NCBI GenBank assembly: GCA_964023275.1
Contig: OZ029916.1
Coordinates: 35,465,727 to 35,529,726, forward strand
Source: Norana najaformis
Taxonomy: Eukaryota > Annelida > Clitellata > Crassiclitellata > Hormogastridae
Direction of reading: 5' to 3'
Length of the DNA stretch: 64,000 nucleotides
Shown here: piece after piece, positions 1 through 19,690 of the stretch
How positions within the stretch are numbered: the stretch's first letter is position 1
Layout: each line of letters starts with the position of its first letter
The notes under the pieces: model-generated
Database searches by the model: none
What the model was told of the DNA's origin: nothing
What the model saw: the letters and a program-made list of their open reading frames with translations, nothing else
Program-made: the position numbers and the translations under genes

Positions 1-574
1 TGGTGAACGCCTTCAGCTACATGACCGTCATTCATATAAAGACAAATCTGTGGTGTTTTGTGAGGTACTCCGATGGCTCTATAAAAATCTCCAGGTACAT
101 ACATACATGCACACATGCCACTAAACTTATTTTAAGCGCCAGTTAAATGCCATTTCCTATAGCCACAAAGAGGTAAAAACAATTTGTACAAATAATTGCC
201 GGCCTCTTATAAACTCTGGCTAAAAAGGCAGTGGTACGCTACTACATTACATCTTGTGTGCTACTATTATATCACATGAGCATGACAGACGAAACTTAAA
301 ATGATATGCAGTCATGTTTTAGCAGTCCAGTTAGTGGTGTTCTTGGTAAAAAGAAACACAAATACAACGTTTCCAGTAGATCTGTGCAAATAAACGCTGG
401 CCTCTCTTAATCACCGGTGTCCAATTGCTGCCGAGGGGTACAAACAATTTATACAGATAAAAACTGGGGGACTTTTATAAAAAAAGTTTTATGATACATC
501 CATACATAAATAAATACATACATATATGCATACATACATAAATACATGCATACATGCAAGCATACACACATATA

Positions 575-650
575 ATAATAAATCATGCCTCAGATTCAGA
601 TTTACTGACCTCTTATACATAGTTAGAGCATTAAATTAAATAAATCATAA
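575..650 (+). repeat. Remnant of the AAT-tailed SINE
   Basis: CCTCAGATTCAGATTTACTG, followed by CCTCTTATAC and an A/T-rich tail, matches the 3' body of the SINE at 63480-63665. Confidence 0.45.
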
Positions 651-794
651 TAACTGAACAACTAAAACCCAAAGTTTGCTATAGTGGTTTTCATGAAAAG
701 ATGTCTTGCCTGCTGTCAATAACCTTCAGTTTAAAGCAAAAAATAGTCTACTTCCACAGCTAGGCAACCTGTTACGAGATAAGCAAAATCTTAC

Positions 795-8191
<7,397 letters not shown>

Positions 8192-9278
8192 AGCGTTTCT
8201 GCCTCGCACGAACGCTCACACGACGATCCAAACGGCTAACCAATGCACTTGCACAACGTTTTATCACCCGTGGTCGAAACAGCTTTCTTACGTTAAACTA
8301 TTATGTTTTTCAAACACAAAAATTATTCGGCGATACCATCCACCCAAAGGCCGGATCTGATAGTCACGGGTGATGTAATTGTACGTCATCGAGCTTCAAT
8401 GATAACAGTGTGTGACGTATTCGACAATATAAAGTTTAATAGATGACGCAAATCTATGCAATTTGCATATTTCTCAAGGATAACAGACATGCTGACTTAG
8501 CACTTGTAACAGCGTACAAACACGTACATAGAGCTTTAATATGCCGAGGCTTAGAAAATGAAGTCGCCAAGGCGCAGCCAAAAGGCAAATCGACCATGCC
8601 ATTCATCTGATTTTGAGGTGATTCTGCACATTGGTATGACTGACGGTTGCCTGCTAAATATTATAAAGTAAATAATCAGAAATCCTGTGAAACTAAAAAG
8701 GTTCTAAGCATCTGGAAAATTAACAAAAAGTTATAAATGCAATACAATACAACATATTTATAACGCGCCTTAATAAAACAATGTCTTACTCAAAGGACGC
8801 GTTACCCAACATAATAATTAGTTATAGTATTGAGAGAATAAATGAGTCTTAAGTTTTAATTTAAAAGTATGTATTGAAGAGCATCTTCGGATAGATTCAG
8901 GTTGAGAGTTCCATTCAGCTGGACCAGATATAAGAAATGCACATTGTTTCTTACAGGCTCAGATACGCTAGTTATGCCCACACTGGGCCCACAGCTGCCA
9001 CCGTTATTTATCATGGCAAGGTCGAGGCCTATAGGTCGTTGGGGCTGTAGAAAAACGCATACTATTACATTTAGAATGCGGTCTATCTATGGGCCCGAAG
9101 AACATGACCGTCTCAGTCACGCAACTGGAAGGTTTTATCGCGTATTAGAGAACCAGCCTCAAGGAAGGCGGAGCCTAAATTATAACTTCCTGTTAAAGTG
9201 AAACGGTGTATTGTAGTTTAACCCGCGGTTCGAAGATTGAGTTAAGATCGTGGGTGAAACTCTTTGAAGTTCTGCAAA
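8192..9278. promoter_or_regulatory. Probable bidirectional promoter region, SRPK / HSD17B10
   Basis: The predicted start codons of the divergent SRPK (minus) and HSD17B10 (plus) are about 1.1 kb apart and no other gene is seen between them. CG-containing stretches occur at 8200-8420 and 9150-9250. An ETS-type motif ACTTCCTG lies near 9184, about 90 bases before the HSD17B10 ATG; such sites are common before mitochondrial-protein genes. A short SINE-B remnant (8537-8575) sits inside. No TATA box was identified with confidence. Confidence 0.4.
8537..8575 (+). repeat. SINE family B, 3' remnant
   Basis: TATGCCGAGGCTTAGAAAAT then GAAGTCGCCAAGGC matches the 3' end of the longer family B copies. 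It lies in the SRPK/HSD17B10 intergenic region. Confidence 0.5.
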
Positions 9279-12200
9279 ATGTCTACTGTAGCAAAACTAA
9301 AGGTAGCTACATGTTAATCAGTTGCTTGTATCGGATACATTTACTACTGAAAGACGATGCCAGTTTTGCTGGAATGGTTGTATGCATGGGAAAGGATCCA
9401 TGGCTACTATGTTTAATGCTACAACTGGGAGGTACACTAGGCCGAAGCCTGATAAATGACCTTTTGTCTCCCCTTCCTCTTTCATTTGAAGTATTTCCCT
9501 CTGCAGACATTTGTTAAGAAGAATATCCAGATAAAGCAAGAAACCAGACGTATGTTGTAAACACGCATGCATAGTATCTGATCTGTCGAGGCCTTTTGGT
9601 TAAGGTCGAATGAGCAGTTCAGTTTTGAGCTAGGAAAACAGCCGACATCTGCTGCCTAGCATAAATTCAAGAGACATACCTGGGCCCTGGTTTTTGATGT
9701 TGAAAGGCGCTAGCACAGTACGAAATACAGCACTGCTATCATGATATACCTGCAACGACCCAACATCATTGCTAGTTATTGCATAAAGTGATACTACCCA
9801 AATGAGCTAGAACCAACCAAACGTAGAACATCCAACCTGTGTTCATAAGTAAGCAGTGGAAATCTGTGAAATGTCAACTGATGGCAGTAAATCAATTATT
9901 TGTGTATAACTTTATCTGGTGGCAACATTGAAAGGCAGTCCACTGCTTTGGGAAAACTGTGCTGGAAAATGCAGACAAGGTAGGTCTTTACTGTTGTTAA
10001 ACCTGAAAGTCCACAGATTCTGTAGAACAAACTAGCAGTTTGACTTATCAGTGTAAAATTACTGCACATTTGTATGGCACCTATTAAATTTGACTCTGTA
10101 CATCCATAAACAAATATTTCTCTTTGAGAATTTCTTGTTTCTCTCAGCAATGCCATAAAAACCTATAATTATTTCAAGCTGGTTTTGGTAATTGCTTTTG
10201 CTGGAAATGGATGTTTCTTCAGGGTCTGGTTGGTCTTGTAACTGGAGGTGCATCTGGCCTTGGACGTGCAACTGCAGAGAGATTTGTTCGAGAGGGTGCC
10301 AAAGTCGTAATATGTGACTTGCCAAAGTCAGCTGGAAATGACGTGGCCTCGAAACTTGGAGCAGATGCTGTCTTTGTTCCTTCAGATGTAAGCTAGCTGT
10401 GCACAAATTCTTAGCAAATCTGTTTCATTTCAGGGTGCTTAAAGATTATGACTTACTGAAAGTTGAATCACTATTTACCACAATTAAAGATTAGATATTG
10501 TGAAGTACGGTGCCATGCATTAAGGTTGTGTGTTTGATGCATTGCATGTGTATATGGTATGTGTATGTATCCAGACTGTTATATGGTACCTTTTATGGAA
10601 CCTTTCAAGGGCACTGAAGTGCAACCATCCAATATATCTAAAGAGACATGACAAGATAAGCTGAAAATGCATATTGAGCTGTCTTTAATGGTAAAGTTTG
10701 GGTGTTAAGTTAAGGCTTTTTTGAAGGAGATGGTCCATTACAGAAGAAAGCATGATGTTCTCAAGTAGTCACATTCTAGCTCTGTACCAGAGGGTCCCCA
10801 CAGAATGTGGAGTGGAGTGATCATCTTGTGTGTTATGTACTTGATTAGATTAGATATCTGCTAACATCAGTGAGATTTGATTAACTGATGTTGCAGAGAG
10901 TTGATGTTTGCTGAAGACACAATCAGAAGAAAGAATTTGTCTATTTTAATTTTCTGTTATACCTGATGGCAGAATACCCTTAATGGGTATTGAATATACC
11001 CAGTATTAGATGGATCAACTTGTTTTGAAGATCCCATGTTTGAAGCATCTGTAAATTTCTGTTTTGGGAGGCTTATCTACTGTACCAGTACACAATGATC
11101 TTATCTAACAACTTCTTTCAATCTGTATTAGACATGATAGCCATAAATAAAACATTAGTAAGAATTCAAAATATTATATATTGTTAATCTTTTCGTTTTA
11201 TCAGTATTTCGTGTTTCAAGGTAACTTCTGAGGTTGACATTAAGAATGCTCTGCAGACGGTAAAGGAGAAATTTGGTCGCTTGGATGTTGCCGTGAACTG
11301 TGCTGGAATTGGCATTGCTGCTGTTACGTATAATGCGAACAAAGATCGTGTGCATTCCTTGGAGGACTTCCTGAAAGTGATAACGGTGAGGTACTTGATG
11401 TTGCTTTTAACAGTGCTGGCGTTTTTTGGTCTTTTTCTGGATTCTACGCTGGGACCTGTTTTAGGAGCCGTATCAGGTACTGCATTATAATGAAGTTGTG
11501 TTATAAGGGAACTGATGGTAACAGTGCTTTTACGATGACAAACAACGAACTACGCCACTTGAGTGTTAATAGATACACTCGGGAAAGACTAACCCAGTCC
11601 TGCTAATAGTCACCAAATTTTAGTGCATGAACTTTGTAGGCAATGAATAATGATTATACAACATTTTATACAACCCAAACAATTGTGTAAAGAAAGCATA
11701 AACTAATTGTTGGATCCATTGCAACATAGGCTTTTCCTAAGGCTGAACTGCATTGGAAGTCATGTTATAATGTAGTAAGAAAGCTTCAAAATGCATGCAT
11801 ACATTTTTGCTTTGTTGTTAGGTCAACACTGGCGGCTCCTTCAACGTCATTCGCCTTGCCAGTCAGATGATGTCAGTCAATAAGCCAGATGAAAGTGGTC
11901 AGCGTGGTGTCATTATCAACACGGCCAGCGTTGCAGCATTTGATGGCCAGAGGGGCCAGGCCGCATATTCGGCCAGCAAGGGAGCCATTGCTGGTATGAC
12001 ACTTCCAATCGCCAGAGATTTGTCCAATATTGGGATCCGGGTCGTGACTATTGCTCCAGGTAGGTGAATTTGGCAGTCTTGACCGTTTTTAGAGATCAGT
12101 TCGTCATTCATTGCTTGTGCGGTGCTATGTAAGGTGTTATGTAACTGTTTGGTTGCTTCATGTTACAGTTTAAGGTTTTTTATTGCTTACTGTGGATTGC

Positions 12201-12838
12201 TTTTATTTATTTAAAAACTTTAGGACTGAGGGATGATTTGAGTAGCAGAGACAACAACATTGTTATTACTGCTTAAAACTTACAGTATGTACTTGATGAA
12301 TACTGCAAGTAGTAAGCTTCATTAGCTAGCAGGCAGGGACCAGGTAGCCCCTATGCACACATACAAGGGAGAGCACAAATGAGGTAATAAACATTTAAAA
12401 TTATGTTGATAGCGTTTGGAGATTTCTTCTTGTACTCGTTATCTGGGTTTTGGAAATCCTTGCTAGCCCCACCCTTTTGTAAGACTTTTCTGTACTTGGC
12501 TGCCAGTCTAGGAAAGAAAAATTATGGAAGATAATTCAGAAAGGTAAATCATGTGTTTATTTATTTGATGATCAAATAATTGTTTCATTGAAATAAATAA
12601 TGGCCTCATTAGAGATGTTACTTTATACTTGTTGATATTTGTTCTAGGTCTGTTTGACACACCGATGTTGGCCAGTCTTCCGGAAAAAGTTCGCAGCTAC
12701 TTGGCAAGCACAGTACCATTTCCGCAGCGTCTGGGCGATCCTGACGAGTATGCACATCTAGTGCAATGCATTATCGAAAACCCGCTTCTGAACGGTGAAA
12801 TTATCAGGCTCGATGGAGCCCTTCGCATGCAGCCTTAA
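9279..12838 (+). CDS. HSD17B10: 3-hydroxyacyl-CoA dehydrogenase type-2 (17-beta-HSD10), complete
   Basis: Mitochondrial NAD-dependent short-chain dehydrogenase. In animals it oxidises 2-methyl-3-hydroxybutyryl-CoA in isoleucine breakdown and is also a subunit of mitochondrial RNase P with TRMT10C. Exons: 9279-9302, 10223-10387, 11221-11385, 11822-12059 and 12648-12838; phases agree and give 260 aa (human protein 261). The first exon codes only eight residues (MSTVAKLK) and was placed because it joins in frame to GLVGLVTGG and mirrors the human start. Visible motifs: cofactor loop TGGASGLG (residues 15-22), VNCAG (88-92), and the catalytic set S154, Y167, K171 in INTAS and YSASK. The C-terminus [10 protein letters not shown] is nearly the same as in vertebrates. 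It lies head-to-head with SRPK. All key residues are present, so the product should be active. Confidence 0.97.
9303..10222 (+). other. HSD17B10 intron 1
   Basis: No repeat family or exon recognised. Open frames on both strands look random. Confidence 0.6.
10388..11220 (+). other. HSD17B10 intron 2
   Basis: Unique-looking AT-rich sequence with a TTGATTAGATTAGATATC remnant near 10850. The last intron (12060-12647) is likewise empty. Confidence 0.6.
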
Positions 12839-13904
12839 GTTGACATGCCAGTCAGTGCTAATCATGAGAAAATTATGGCAATGATTGAAGTGCTTTGTCT
12901 AATTTGGTATGCTAGTTAACACAGAATCAACTTAGTTTTTAATGCCTGGTATGGTTTAGAAATCCGGTAGAGTTATTTTTGGTGTACAAGCATATAAAAC
13001 ATACTACCATACAAAATTGGCTCTGTTACGCTTGTGCAAACTGTGTTGCATCCTCACAAACGTCAAATGCTTACATTTCCCTTCAGTCTGGTAGCCATAC
13101 GTAGAGCGCTTTGGAGAGGTGCCGAAGAAGTGATGTAGAACGTTTCTTTTACGGTAATATACTGATTATTGCTGGTAGCAGCAAAATTTTAAGATAATTG
13201 AGAAAGTATTTGGCATGTAGACCTGATTGTTAGTGCTGTTAGTATTTTAGATAGCATATTGATAGCAGAAAGCATACGCTTTGTGAATTCAACATGGGCA
13301 TGATCATGCATGAATATGATGTAAGACGATTCCACTAATTATCAAATAATGCAAAGGTGTATTAAATGAAATTGTTGTGACATATCATTGTTTTCTTTTA
13401 TGATGAGAAATAAATGAACAGTTATTTACGTTGGTTGTGACCTCGGAAGTGAGTCTCTTAGTGATTTTAAGTGTTTACATTTTTAATTACTGCCATAGTT
13501 TTGGGTTTTTATATCTTGGTTTGTGAAGAAGACCTGTGCAAGACATGGTTTTAAGCATTAAGCAACATCAGTTCCTGTAGTCTTGTTTTTGCATGTCTGA
13601 AGAAGGTCCTATTTGCCTACTAAAGATCGAGTGGTTTAAAATTACGAAATGTGACAAACAAGGAAAACGGCCTAGTTCAAACTATTCAGGGATAATATGA
13701 ATGTGCTGCTGTCTTTCGTTCCAAGCGTATTTTGTTCAGTCAGCCGTGATGACCCAAATCACAAAATTATGAAGATGAATCAAATTGTTAAGCCTAATCT
13801 GTGTAACTGACAGTTGTTAAATCTGATCAGGTTTTCACTTTGAACAATCCTTTCACCACACTTCCTGTTCTTATATTAACACGTTACTCCATCAGCATCC
13901 AGTC
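12839..13904 (+). other. HSD17B10 3' region and intergenic
   Basis: Contains the presumed 3' UTR up to the AATAAA at 13409, then unique sequence up to family D copy 2. Confidence 0.55.
13409..13414 (+). terminator. Candidate poly(A) signal for HSD17B10
   Basis: AATAAA lies about 570 bases after the HSD17B10 stop codon, within a TG- and T-rich context (GTTGTGACC follows). Chosen as a plausible match on the right strand; no transcript evidence is available here. Confidence 0.35.
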
Positions 13905-14152
13905 ACTGGCGAATTTAGAGTGGTATCGTAATCTCGAGATTTCTACAGCGCCCAAAAAAATCTTAAGTCATCAGTTTATTCACAGGCACTCAGTCAAAAC
14001 AAAATCGATAGGCAGGATTTGGTTCCAGGTCAAGATCCAAGAGTCAGGCAGTCTAACGGCTGTGATAGATGGTGTTTGGAATTGGAATGGAAAGAGGGAA
14101 GGGGGACGAAGAATCTGGATAGGATTTGTGAAGGAGGAGTGTTTTTATAGTT
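13905..14152 (+). repeat. Interspersed repeat family D, copy 2
   Basis: GATTTCTACAGCGCCC, CAGGCACTCAGTCAAAACAA, GGTTCCAGGTCAAGATCCAA, GTGTTTGGAATTG and GGATAGGATTTG match the copy at 40865-41097 in the same order. A 172-codon open frame runs across this repeat and should not be taken as a gene. Confidence 0.75.
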
Positions 14153-14329
14153 TTTCGAGTGAAAGACCTGCGCAGAAATTCCAAGAGGTGAAGTGTTGGC
14201 GAGTTCGTATGATGGATGTAACGAAAAAACTCGGAGGGGACTGGCGTTTTTTCAACGTTCTGGACCCCAATACTTGTTCCCAAAGTTCAAATCATGGTTA
14301 CCCTCTTAAATCAGCCGTCATACATTGCA

Positions 14330-14467
14330 TAACCTCGGGGTCAGTCCTCGGACCTTAAATGGCGTGACATCCATTTAAACGGGCAGCGGTGGTGAACGAT
14401 AAATTCATTGAAAATAACCATGATCGAGGCCAAACGGTCGCTATAAAAATTCGTACATTTACATTTA
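14330..14467 (+). repeat. SINE family A, copy 2
   Basis: Lies between HSD17B10 and MRPL46. Shows CTTAAATGGCGTGACATCC, GGGCAGCGGTGGTGAACG, GATCGAGGCCAAACGGTCGC, CTATAAAAATTC and the ACATTTACATTTA tail. Confidence 0.8.
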
Positions 14468-14787
14468 ACGTTGGAATTTGACTTGAAACCAAATCTAACT
14501 TTTCTACTGGCTTTTATTTGAACGTTAACAGTTATAATAGAGATATTTGTTTTAAAATGCCAGACATCCGTACAACTGCAAGTAATGTATACAGATGGAC
14601 AAAGAATGACTGTTGAGAGGTACAACCAACGATTTTAGAAGGGAAGGGCACCACTTCTTGAATTTTTTTGGGTAGAACTCAAACATTAAAATATTTAAAT
14701 AAAGGCGCTACAAAAATAATAATAACCATCTATAATGCATGTCTTCGTTCCAAAGATATATTTTGCTTCGTACTGTGATAGTGGTCA

Positions 14788-14803
14788 ACAATAATGGCGG
14801 CCC
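14788..14803 (+). promoter_or_regulatory. YY1-like initiator overlapping the MRPL46 start codon
   Basis: The start codon lies in ACAATAATGGCGGCC. This fits the AANATGGCGGC motif found at the start codons of many animal housekeeping genes with very short leaders. Seen directly in the sequence; a role in transcription is inference. Confidence 0.4.
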
Positions 14804-16106
14804 GTGGGCACGTTCTGTCCCTGTTAGGGGGTAATTTCTGTCGACGCTCACTTTTAAACGTCAGAAAACCCTACGGTATGTGCAGACAACGGCGCAAAAT
14901 TACTCAGTTTGCTTTGTCATTGATAGTTTGCAAAAGAAGGCAAAGACTGACGGATAATTATAGCATTGGCGTGCTCGGTTAGCAGAGGTTGAAACTAGAG
15001 GGCGTCACATAATTTCAATTTACTCAGCATTGCTGTCAGTCGCAAGGTAGTTTGGTAATTTGCAATACGGTAATTTTCCCAACCCTTCCGTGAATTTTTT
15101 CTGACATAGAGAGTTTGCACAAAACATATTCGATCGCATCTGTGACAGAGCGTCCAGATCTAGAGTGTTATGTGTTTACTTTATGTAGCGCTTCTACAGG
15201 TTGCATAATCAGATACGTCTGGACTGTCAGGCCAGTGGTCTGGGCACTGGGGTTCAAATCTCCGCAGAAAGGAACGGTATTTCTAGATTTCTTGTGTATT
15301 AGCACCCCTAGCAAACTACGCTATAAACTGAGTACGTCGACCGTACACTGTCGGAAGATCAGGCGACGAGGGAGAGTATTGGCCATCTGCCGTCGTATGC
15401 TGAGGCCATAAAAATAAAGATTCTAATTTGTCAAACCAATGTCCCCGTGCAGGATTGGCTTAACACATTGGCAGCGTGCCAATTTTTTATATAGGCGCGG
15501 CAAATATAGGCCAAAAAACACAGAACACGCGAGGGACGTGTTGACACGTCCCACAATTGTTTTTGTTCTTTTTTGACATCCTTTTGTTCACAGAATCAAA
15601 AATAACTGTTCCTTTTATCTGTTTATCTTACTATCTCACTGTAGGACGTCTAGAGATCACGTTCAGTGTGATACTGTTTGAAGCATAGTACTACACATGG
15701 TACATTCAGTCTTCGGCATATATATGATATACCAGGCCCTAGAGAGTGTCCAAAATAATCGTATATGCATTTAGTAGGTGACAGAACATGTCCACTATTA
15801 CTACTAAACAGCAGGAATTATTACTGGGAACTGCCTAGACACAGTTGATACCAGATGGACGTGTATACACGTCCGTGTATATATATATATACATATATGT
15901 ATCGATCTTGGCTTCACAGCCGAGGTCGAACAATATTCTGGCGCCTAGTTCCTCCAAGCTTCATGTAGAGAATATATGCATCTGCTACAGCCGTGTAAAT
16001 CATCTGTAGGACTATCTTTCTGTACCAATTCAATAACTTTCTCAATGGAGCGTAACGAGACTAAAAATCAGTCCATTTGGTTCATTCATTCTTCGGCATG
16101 TATGTG

Positions 16107-16137
<31 letters not shown>

Positions 16138-19100
16138 TCCAAAAATAATCGTATATGCATTCGGTAGGTGGCAGCACTTGTCCCCTATTACTACCAAGCG
16201 TTGCATGCCTAAAAACAGCTCATACCAGAGGGACGTGTATACACGTCCATAGTAAGGCCATTTGGCCCATTCAGTCTTCGGCATGTATATGATATATATA
16301 TATATATATGATAGTGTCCAAAATAATCGTGTATGTACTCAATAGGTGACAGAACATATCCACTATTATTACCAAGCGGCAGGAATTATTACTGGGACGC
16401 TGAACTGCCTAGAAAGGTTGCTACCTGAGGGACGTGTTTACACGTCCGTAGCGCCCCAGCTAAACAAATGAGGGACGTGTTAACACGTCCCTCGCGTCCA
16501 GTGTGTTAAGGTACAGTTATTGTGGTTCTTTAAATGTGCTAACACACTATTACACATAAAAACTAAGAACAGGCTGCGAAAATATTTAAATGCCTTCCAA
16601 AAATGGTGGACTGATGTTTTCCTTTATTGTTTTTTCTCATTACATACCAGACCCCAGTATTACTTCTACCCCAACTTGAAATCGTGGATCTTCCTCTGAT
16701 CTCATCGTTGGCCTAAATCATGATTAAATGTGTGGAACTGTTACAGTTTGTCAGGCAAGCTGCATCCATTCATCGCTGCAGTTGCAGGAGAAATGGCAGC
16801 TGATGAGCGCAGTTTGTTTGGAACGCTTTCCTGTCATAACTCAAGAAATGAATTCCACCGAAAAGGAATTTGCTCAGCTTCTGAGCAAAATGGAGTTGGA
16901 GCAAAGTTATCTGTCTAATCATGAGCTGCGACATTTGGAAGACATGTGAGTTATTAGCAACCCTGAGAAATAATTCCCAAAACTGGTTGCATGGTCACAT
17001 GAAATAGACACTTCTTAACATACAATCAGTGAACCATTATCTCTGAGAACTAAATTTGCTTGAAGAGATGTTAATAACAGGATTACTTTACCTTACATTA
17101 CCCTACTGTGCCTTACCTTACCCTATTTTCCCTTGCCCTACCATGCCTAACCTTCCTTCCTTCCTTACCATATCGTACATTACTTTATCGTACCTGATTA
17201 GTCATACTGGTATATGCCCATAAAGCCCGCCTAAGGTATTGGATCTTGAAATTAATTCTGACCTCGGCTGTTCTGAACCAATGCATTGTGAATGTTTGGT
17301 AATGTTTCCTTTTGTTCTATTTGTGTTAGTAAATTGGCGGAAAAACGAAAGCAAGAAAATATTGATGAAGGGGAGACTGATGTCAACCTGCAGACCGCAG
17401 TTGAGGTGCAGGATGCCTGGGAGGATGAACGCGAGGCATTTACTCCAGCCAGCCGTACAACAGGTGAGCTCAAGACTTCTTTTTTTTCAGCACCTAACCA
17501 AGCAACATTTTTAACAATCTCTGCCTTGGCCCCATGGCTGTGGGCAATACAGGTAGACCTGCCTTTTCTCAGCAAAGGCAGGTTATTCTTTTTCATCAGT
17601 TTGGGCTGGGAGTGCTTCTGAGTAGTTTCTTAAAAGACGCTACATAAATGATTGAATGAATTGCATGAACCACCTCATCCAAGGTGTCCATGGCTTTTAA
17701 CAGTAGTGTGGCTCAGGCTTGTTTCAAATATTCATTAATGCGGTCTATACCACCTCTCATCTCTACATTTCTGCTGCTTTTACAACCTCGATCATGACTT
17801 CTTCGATGACTATCTTCCTAATTTGGCATGTCTGATTCTGCTGTCCTTCTTTGGTTTCAGTCTTCTTGTCTTCCTGTGCATTTTCTTTGAAACATTCAGG
17901 CCTTTGTTTGCAACCTCTACTACTGTCTTCTTGTGGTGTCCCTCAAGGTTCCGTTCTAGTACCACTTCTATTCGTTTAGTACACTACACCACCGAACCGT
18001 CTCATCGAATTCTCTTCAGTCGACCACCATTTTTGTGCTGCTAACTCTCAACTCTTCATTTCTTTCACTCCAAGTTTCTTTTCCTCATCCATGTGATGTC
18101 ACGGCATTATTTAGATTCAGCCAACAGCAGCAAAAATAATAGGTGAAATTTGACCCTATGTCCATTCAAACTTGATTATATCTGTAAATACACGCTGCAG
18201 TTTTGGCACCTGTTCTCCCAGTGGGTCATAAAGGGATATTTGCATGTTGGTTGCACTCCTGCCTGCTGCTATGAGTGTGGAAAATGGACACTAAAGCTAA
18301 CTGAGTCTTCCATCATTTGTACTTTAGAAGCCGATGACAAGAATGATCTCCGATCAGTTGATCGTAAACTTGATCAAAAGCTGATCCTTCTTGTCAAGCA
18401 GAAGCTTGGCAACTTGAGTCACTGGGTTATGCCAATGGGACCAAGGAATGAAGGCGAATCTATGAGACAGGTAAGGATTTGAAGTGGGCTCATACTGTCA
18501 CTGATCACCTTCATGTGCAAACATTTACACTTACCGTTTGCTTTCCCTGCTGGAGATTATAGCAATGAAGTTGGTGATTATGCTGATGCTGATACTGATG
18601 ATGATGAAGCTGATACTGATGATAATGATGGTGTTGATACCAAATGAGTGGAACATTTAAGGTGAGTTGGCTTGTGTGTTTTAGGCAGCTGAAAGGGTGC
18701 TGACAACCTTATGTGGTACAGAGCTTAAAACAACATTCTTGGGGAATGCCCCATGTGGCTTCTACAAATACAAGTATAAGAGTTTAAACACGGCATCAGA
18801 TGGCTTGGTTGGTGCAAAGGTAGGTAGGTGGTGGTTTATCTGTGCCAAGTGTATGTGTATCCGAAGATTTTTAAAGCGCCTTTTAAGAACCTCACAGATG
18901 CGCTGAAATGTGGATTACGTGTTCACACAAAGTTGCCACATTTGTCCCCTGTGTAGACGAGGTTGATGCCAATGGGGGCTGGTTGAAGATTTTAAGTTGG
19001 GGAGGGGGTTAAAGTGATGTCAGGGTGTGGCATCAGGGTGTATGTTCTTATGGACTCCTGTAAATCTGCATTTGACCAGTGTATTTTGAGGTATGTGTTA

Positions 19101-19690
19101 CCTAGATGGTAAGTTTTGTGGTGTTGAGGTATATGTGATGTGGGTTTGCTGTGGTCCTTATCCTGTTCAACTGTTGACTTGTGTTGATGGCCTGTGTTGC
19201 CACACTTATTGCACATACACTATCCATGACATAAGCATAGAATGGGCCTATGATTTTAATTTGTCTATTCATTGAACAGGTACATTGCTGGAATACCTTT
19301 TAATTATACCCTTGATGATTAGCAGATTAGTGTGATGCAGTGGCTTACTGACAGTTAATCGCTATCCTTGTAACCTTAGGGCTTAGTTTTTAGTCTGTGC
19401 TAAGATTGACAACATGTATGAAGCTTTGGTCAGTCTTTTACAGACAATTTCCTAATGCCATTAATTGATACCTTGTCATGAGATAGTGGCATTACATAAT
19501 TACAGGAATAATAATAACAATTTCTTTTTTGTTAAAGGTTTTCTTCTTTAAGGCACAATTTCGTGAAGGTTCAGTTATTCCAGGAAGTAAGGATGTTTCC
19601 GATTTCTGCTGGTTAACAAAAGAGGAATTCGACAGACACCTCACACCGATATACAATGATGCTGTAAAAAATTTTATATTGGAACTCTAG
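14794..19690 (+). CDS. MRPL46: Mitochondrial large ribosomal subunit protein mL46, complete
   Basis: Component of the mitochondrial 39S (large) ribosomal subunit with a Nudix-like fold. Exons: 14794-14875, 16747-16945, 17330-17463, 18328-18470, 18685-18819 and 19538-19690. Phases agree at every junction and give 281 aa (human 279). The N-terminus MAARGHVLSLLGGNFCRR is basic and hydrophobic with no acidic residue, as expected of a mitochondrial presequence. Family landmarks in order: EKEFAQLLSKMELEQS, SNHELRHLED, EADDKNDLRSVDRKLDQKL, HWVMP, FLGNAPCGFY and GAKVFFFKAQF, ending KNFILEL. The start was chosen because the short exon splices in phase and the ATG sits in an AATAATGGCGGCC context like those of short-leader housekeeping genes. 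Intron 1 (1.87 kb) carries a SINE and a piggyBac-like element. Confidence 0.95.
15188..15412 (+). repeat. SINE family B (tRNA-derived), copy 1 in MRPL46 intron 1
   Basis: About 225 bp. The 5' part has tRNA-like pol III signals, with a B box GGGGTTCAAATCTCC after GACTGTCAGGCCAGTGG. The body contains AGGCGACGAGGGAGAG, and the 3' part reads ATGCTGAGGCCATAAAAATA. It shares landmarks with copies near 22320, 27780, 28858 and 38885. Confidence 0.75.
15460..16509. mobile_element. Non-autonomous piggyBac-like element in MRPL46 intron 1
   Basis: The unit is bounded by TTAA at 15460-15463 and 16506-16509, the target duplication used by piggyBac-type transposases. Just inside, the ends read CACATTGG and, on the other strand, CACACTGG, a short inverted terminal repeat. 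The interior (1,042 bp) codes for nothing recognisable. It holds three diverged direct repeats of about 180 bp (near 15700-15880, 16080-16252, 16267-16457). Each starts with TTCGGCATRTATRTGATATA and ends in a palindrome of the form GGACGTGTATACACGTCC. Two more such palindromes lie near the ends (about 15533 and 16470). It is therefore a MITE-like passenger that would need a transposase in trans. Confidence 0.75.

Noticed and set aside
11281-11490. Extension of the HSD17B10 exon beyond 11385 in the open frame
   Set aside because: The frame stays open into the intron by chance; the GTGAGG donor after 11385 joins in phase to 11822 and restores the conserved sequence.
13840-14358. 172-codon plus-strand open frame, one of the longer frames without low complexity
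   Set aside because: It runs across a family D repeat copy and the start of a SINE; the same repeat at 40865 and 22690 has no matching open frame.
16730-16918. Alternative frame through MRPL46 exon 2 starting at the GCAAGCTGC acceptor
   Set aside because: The acceptor at 16746/16747 gives the right phase and the conserved WQLMSAVCLERFPVI stretch; the other frame has no similarity to mL46.
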